Shown here: positions 63,032 to 64,000 of the stretch, piece after piece
Position numbering within the stretch: the stretch's first letter is position 1
Layout of the letters: every line of letters starts with the position of its first letter
Assembly (NCBI GenBank): GCA_003635195.1
Contig: PYIY01000074.1
Coordinates: 1 to 64,000, forward strand
Origin: Candidatus Poribacteria bacterium
GTDB taxonomy: Bacteria; Poribacteria; WGA-4E; WGA-3G
DNA: 64,000 nt
Reading direction: 5' to 3'
Notes under the pieces: generated by a model
What the model saw: the letters and a program-made list of their open reading frames with translations, nothing else
Told to the model about the DNA's origin: nothing
Databases searched by the model: none
Made by a program: the position numbers and the translations under genes

Positions 63032-64000
63032 TCACGGTGTGTACTGGAGGTCTAGCTCCATTGGAATGTTGAAGACAGCACGATGCACGTTCATGACTCT
63101 CTTCAAACGCGGTGCTTTTTGGTATTCTTTGCGGAACCATTCGGGTAGAAGTGCTTCGCGCATTATCACAGGATACTCAGAATTGGGGAGGCCTGTGAAA
63201 ATTTCGGACATGCTATCTTCACCATAGTATTCCTCAGTAACTGTTTTCGGAAAGAAGATTCCGGGTTCATATTCTGCGATTTCAGACGTAAGACTTTGGA
63301 ACCCAATGGTCTCCAAATAGTAGTATTTCCCCGGCACTGGTTTAGCTTCAGCTATGCTGAAGAAATTTTCGACAATTTCCAGTTCTGGTTGGAGTTGCGC
63401 CCTACGATTGACAATCAAGGTCCGCTTCGGATAGATACCCACTTTGGGATGCATCCAGATTTCATGAGTCGTGGCCCTTGCAACAGGAGTGTTTATATTT
63501 TCCGCTTCAGTATGGTATAATTGGAGATAGAAGTGGGAGCTCCCTTTATTTTCAACCCGCTTGACATCTGTTATTTTATGGCGGTGAATGAATGTATTGA
63601 GCGGTTCGTCGTGTCCAAGATGCCACCAGTGAGGATTAAAGCACTTGTCAAAAACATTTATCGGTATCCATACAGGCAGAGACTGTTGCCATTTGTCGTA
63701 CAGTCGCCACTTCGTGCCTTCTCGGATATACAGCGTTTGTTTTCGGTGTCTTAGGAATTGATGGTGTGTTTCCCGCCAGATGTCACGACGCAAGCCTCTG
63801 TTTCCTGTCCGTGTAATGATAATGCTTCCATTCATATCGCGCTTTGCCCGTGCTTTGACATCAAAAAACTCGGTCTCTCCATTAAAACGGTAAGTGATAT
63901 ACCAATGTCCCGTTTCCTCATACGTTAGCAGTGCGTACCCATCTTTTTCTTTTTTGGGCATAAGGTTGTCGCGTACCCTTTCAAACAGTTCTACGAAGAG
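63032..64000 (-). CDS. Hypothetical protein, 5'-partial
   Basis: The stop is at 63032 and the frame stays open to the window edge: 13 codons (LFVELFERVRDNL) precede the first ATG at 63961, so the true start is probably outside. At least 322 residues. The visible part has alternating strands and aromatic residues (GYALLTYEETGHWYITYRFNGETEFFDVKARAKRDMNGSIIITRTGN), a His/Trp-rich stretch (FNPHWWHLGHDEPLNTFIHRHKITDV), and no signal peptide or membrane segment. I do not recognise the family. Confidence 0.65.
   Translation of the reverse strand, partial: LFVELFERVRDNLMPKKEKDGYALLTYEETGHWYITYRFNGETEFFDVKARAKRDMNGSIIITRTGNRGLRRDIWRETHHQFLRHRKQTLYIREGTKWRLYDKWQQSLPVWIPINVFDKCFNPHWWHLGHDEPLNTFIHRHKITDVKRVENKGSSHFYLQLYHTEAENINTPVARATTHEIWMHPKVGIYPKRTLIVNRRAQLQPELEIVENFFSIAEAKPVPGKYYYLETIGFQSLTSEIAEYEPGIFFPKTVTEEYYGEDSMSEIFTGLPNSEYPVIMREALLPEWFRKEYQKAPRLKRVMNVHRAVFNIPMELDLQYTP

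Overview
The window looks like a chromosomal contig of a Candidatus Poribacteria-like bacterium or a close relative. This is an inference from gene content: a phytanoyl-CoA dioxygenase, Gfo/Idh/MocA oxidoreductases, a ThuA protein, a sulfatase-like enzyme, a LamG protein, WD40 proteins and carboxypeptidase-regulatory-like proteins, mixed with ordinary housekeeping genes and many short intergenic repeats. The cell is Gram-negative in type (TonB receptor, OmpA-like lipoprotein, beta-barrel proteins, O-antigen ligase). No rRNA, tRNA or CRISPR array was found.

Layout. 0-4.7 kb (minus): a cut-off PhyH dioxygenase, an ABC ATPase overlapping it by one base, an oxidoreductase and two tandem CarboxypepD_reg-like exported proteins. 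5-8.4 kb (plus): a TonB-dependent receptor and an exported LamG protein. 8.5-13.2 kb (minus): coaD behind two tandem anchored proteins that fuse a seven-bladed WD40 propeller to a metzincin-type protease. 13.5-22.7 kb (mostly plus): ThuA, recX, alaS (with a near-consensus promoter), a DUF948-like and a YtxH protein, a decayed tnpB-like end, larB, and a very short FtsX-like permease with its LolD/MacB-type ATPase. 22.7-24.6 kb (minus): an inositol-type pair (iolG and an iolE-like isomerase).

24.65-33.5 kb (all minus) is an accessory, defence-type island. It holds a three-gene restriction-modification set (MTase, HNH nuclease, PD-(D/E)XK-like nuclease), a PIN-domain gene overlapping a gene for a protein built on a repeated 'LTDxELYEIG' module, a truncated DUF262 gene, TPR proteins, an FRG-TPR protein behind a small acidic protein, and a second PIN/partner cassette. 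In that second cassette the PIN gene is truncated and the partner gene is split by an intact-looking IS630 element. Removing the element and one copy of CTAG restores a 133-codon reading frame exactly. The PIN/partner cassette is the best candidate here for an undescribed toxin-antitoxin-like system.

33.6-64 kb is mostly core: an unrecognised 631-aa enzyme-like protein, mmsA-type dehydrogenase, an S41 peptidase, gatA/gatC, a pcrA-type helicase, uvrA, a DUF368 polyprenyl-phosphate transporter, nadK, recN, a fused indolepyruvate oxidoreductase-like enzyme, aroE, a ZapA-like protein, an M48 protease, an OmpA-like lipoprotein, a beta-barrel protein, an O-antigen ligase, a sulfatase-like protein whose nucleophile position is Thr, and a cut-off unknown gene. 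Intergenic regions carry at least six short repeat families, some of which reach into gene ends. Several genes have TTG or GTG starts with good ribosome binding sites.
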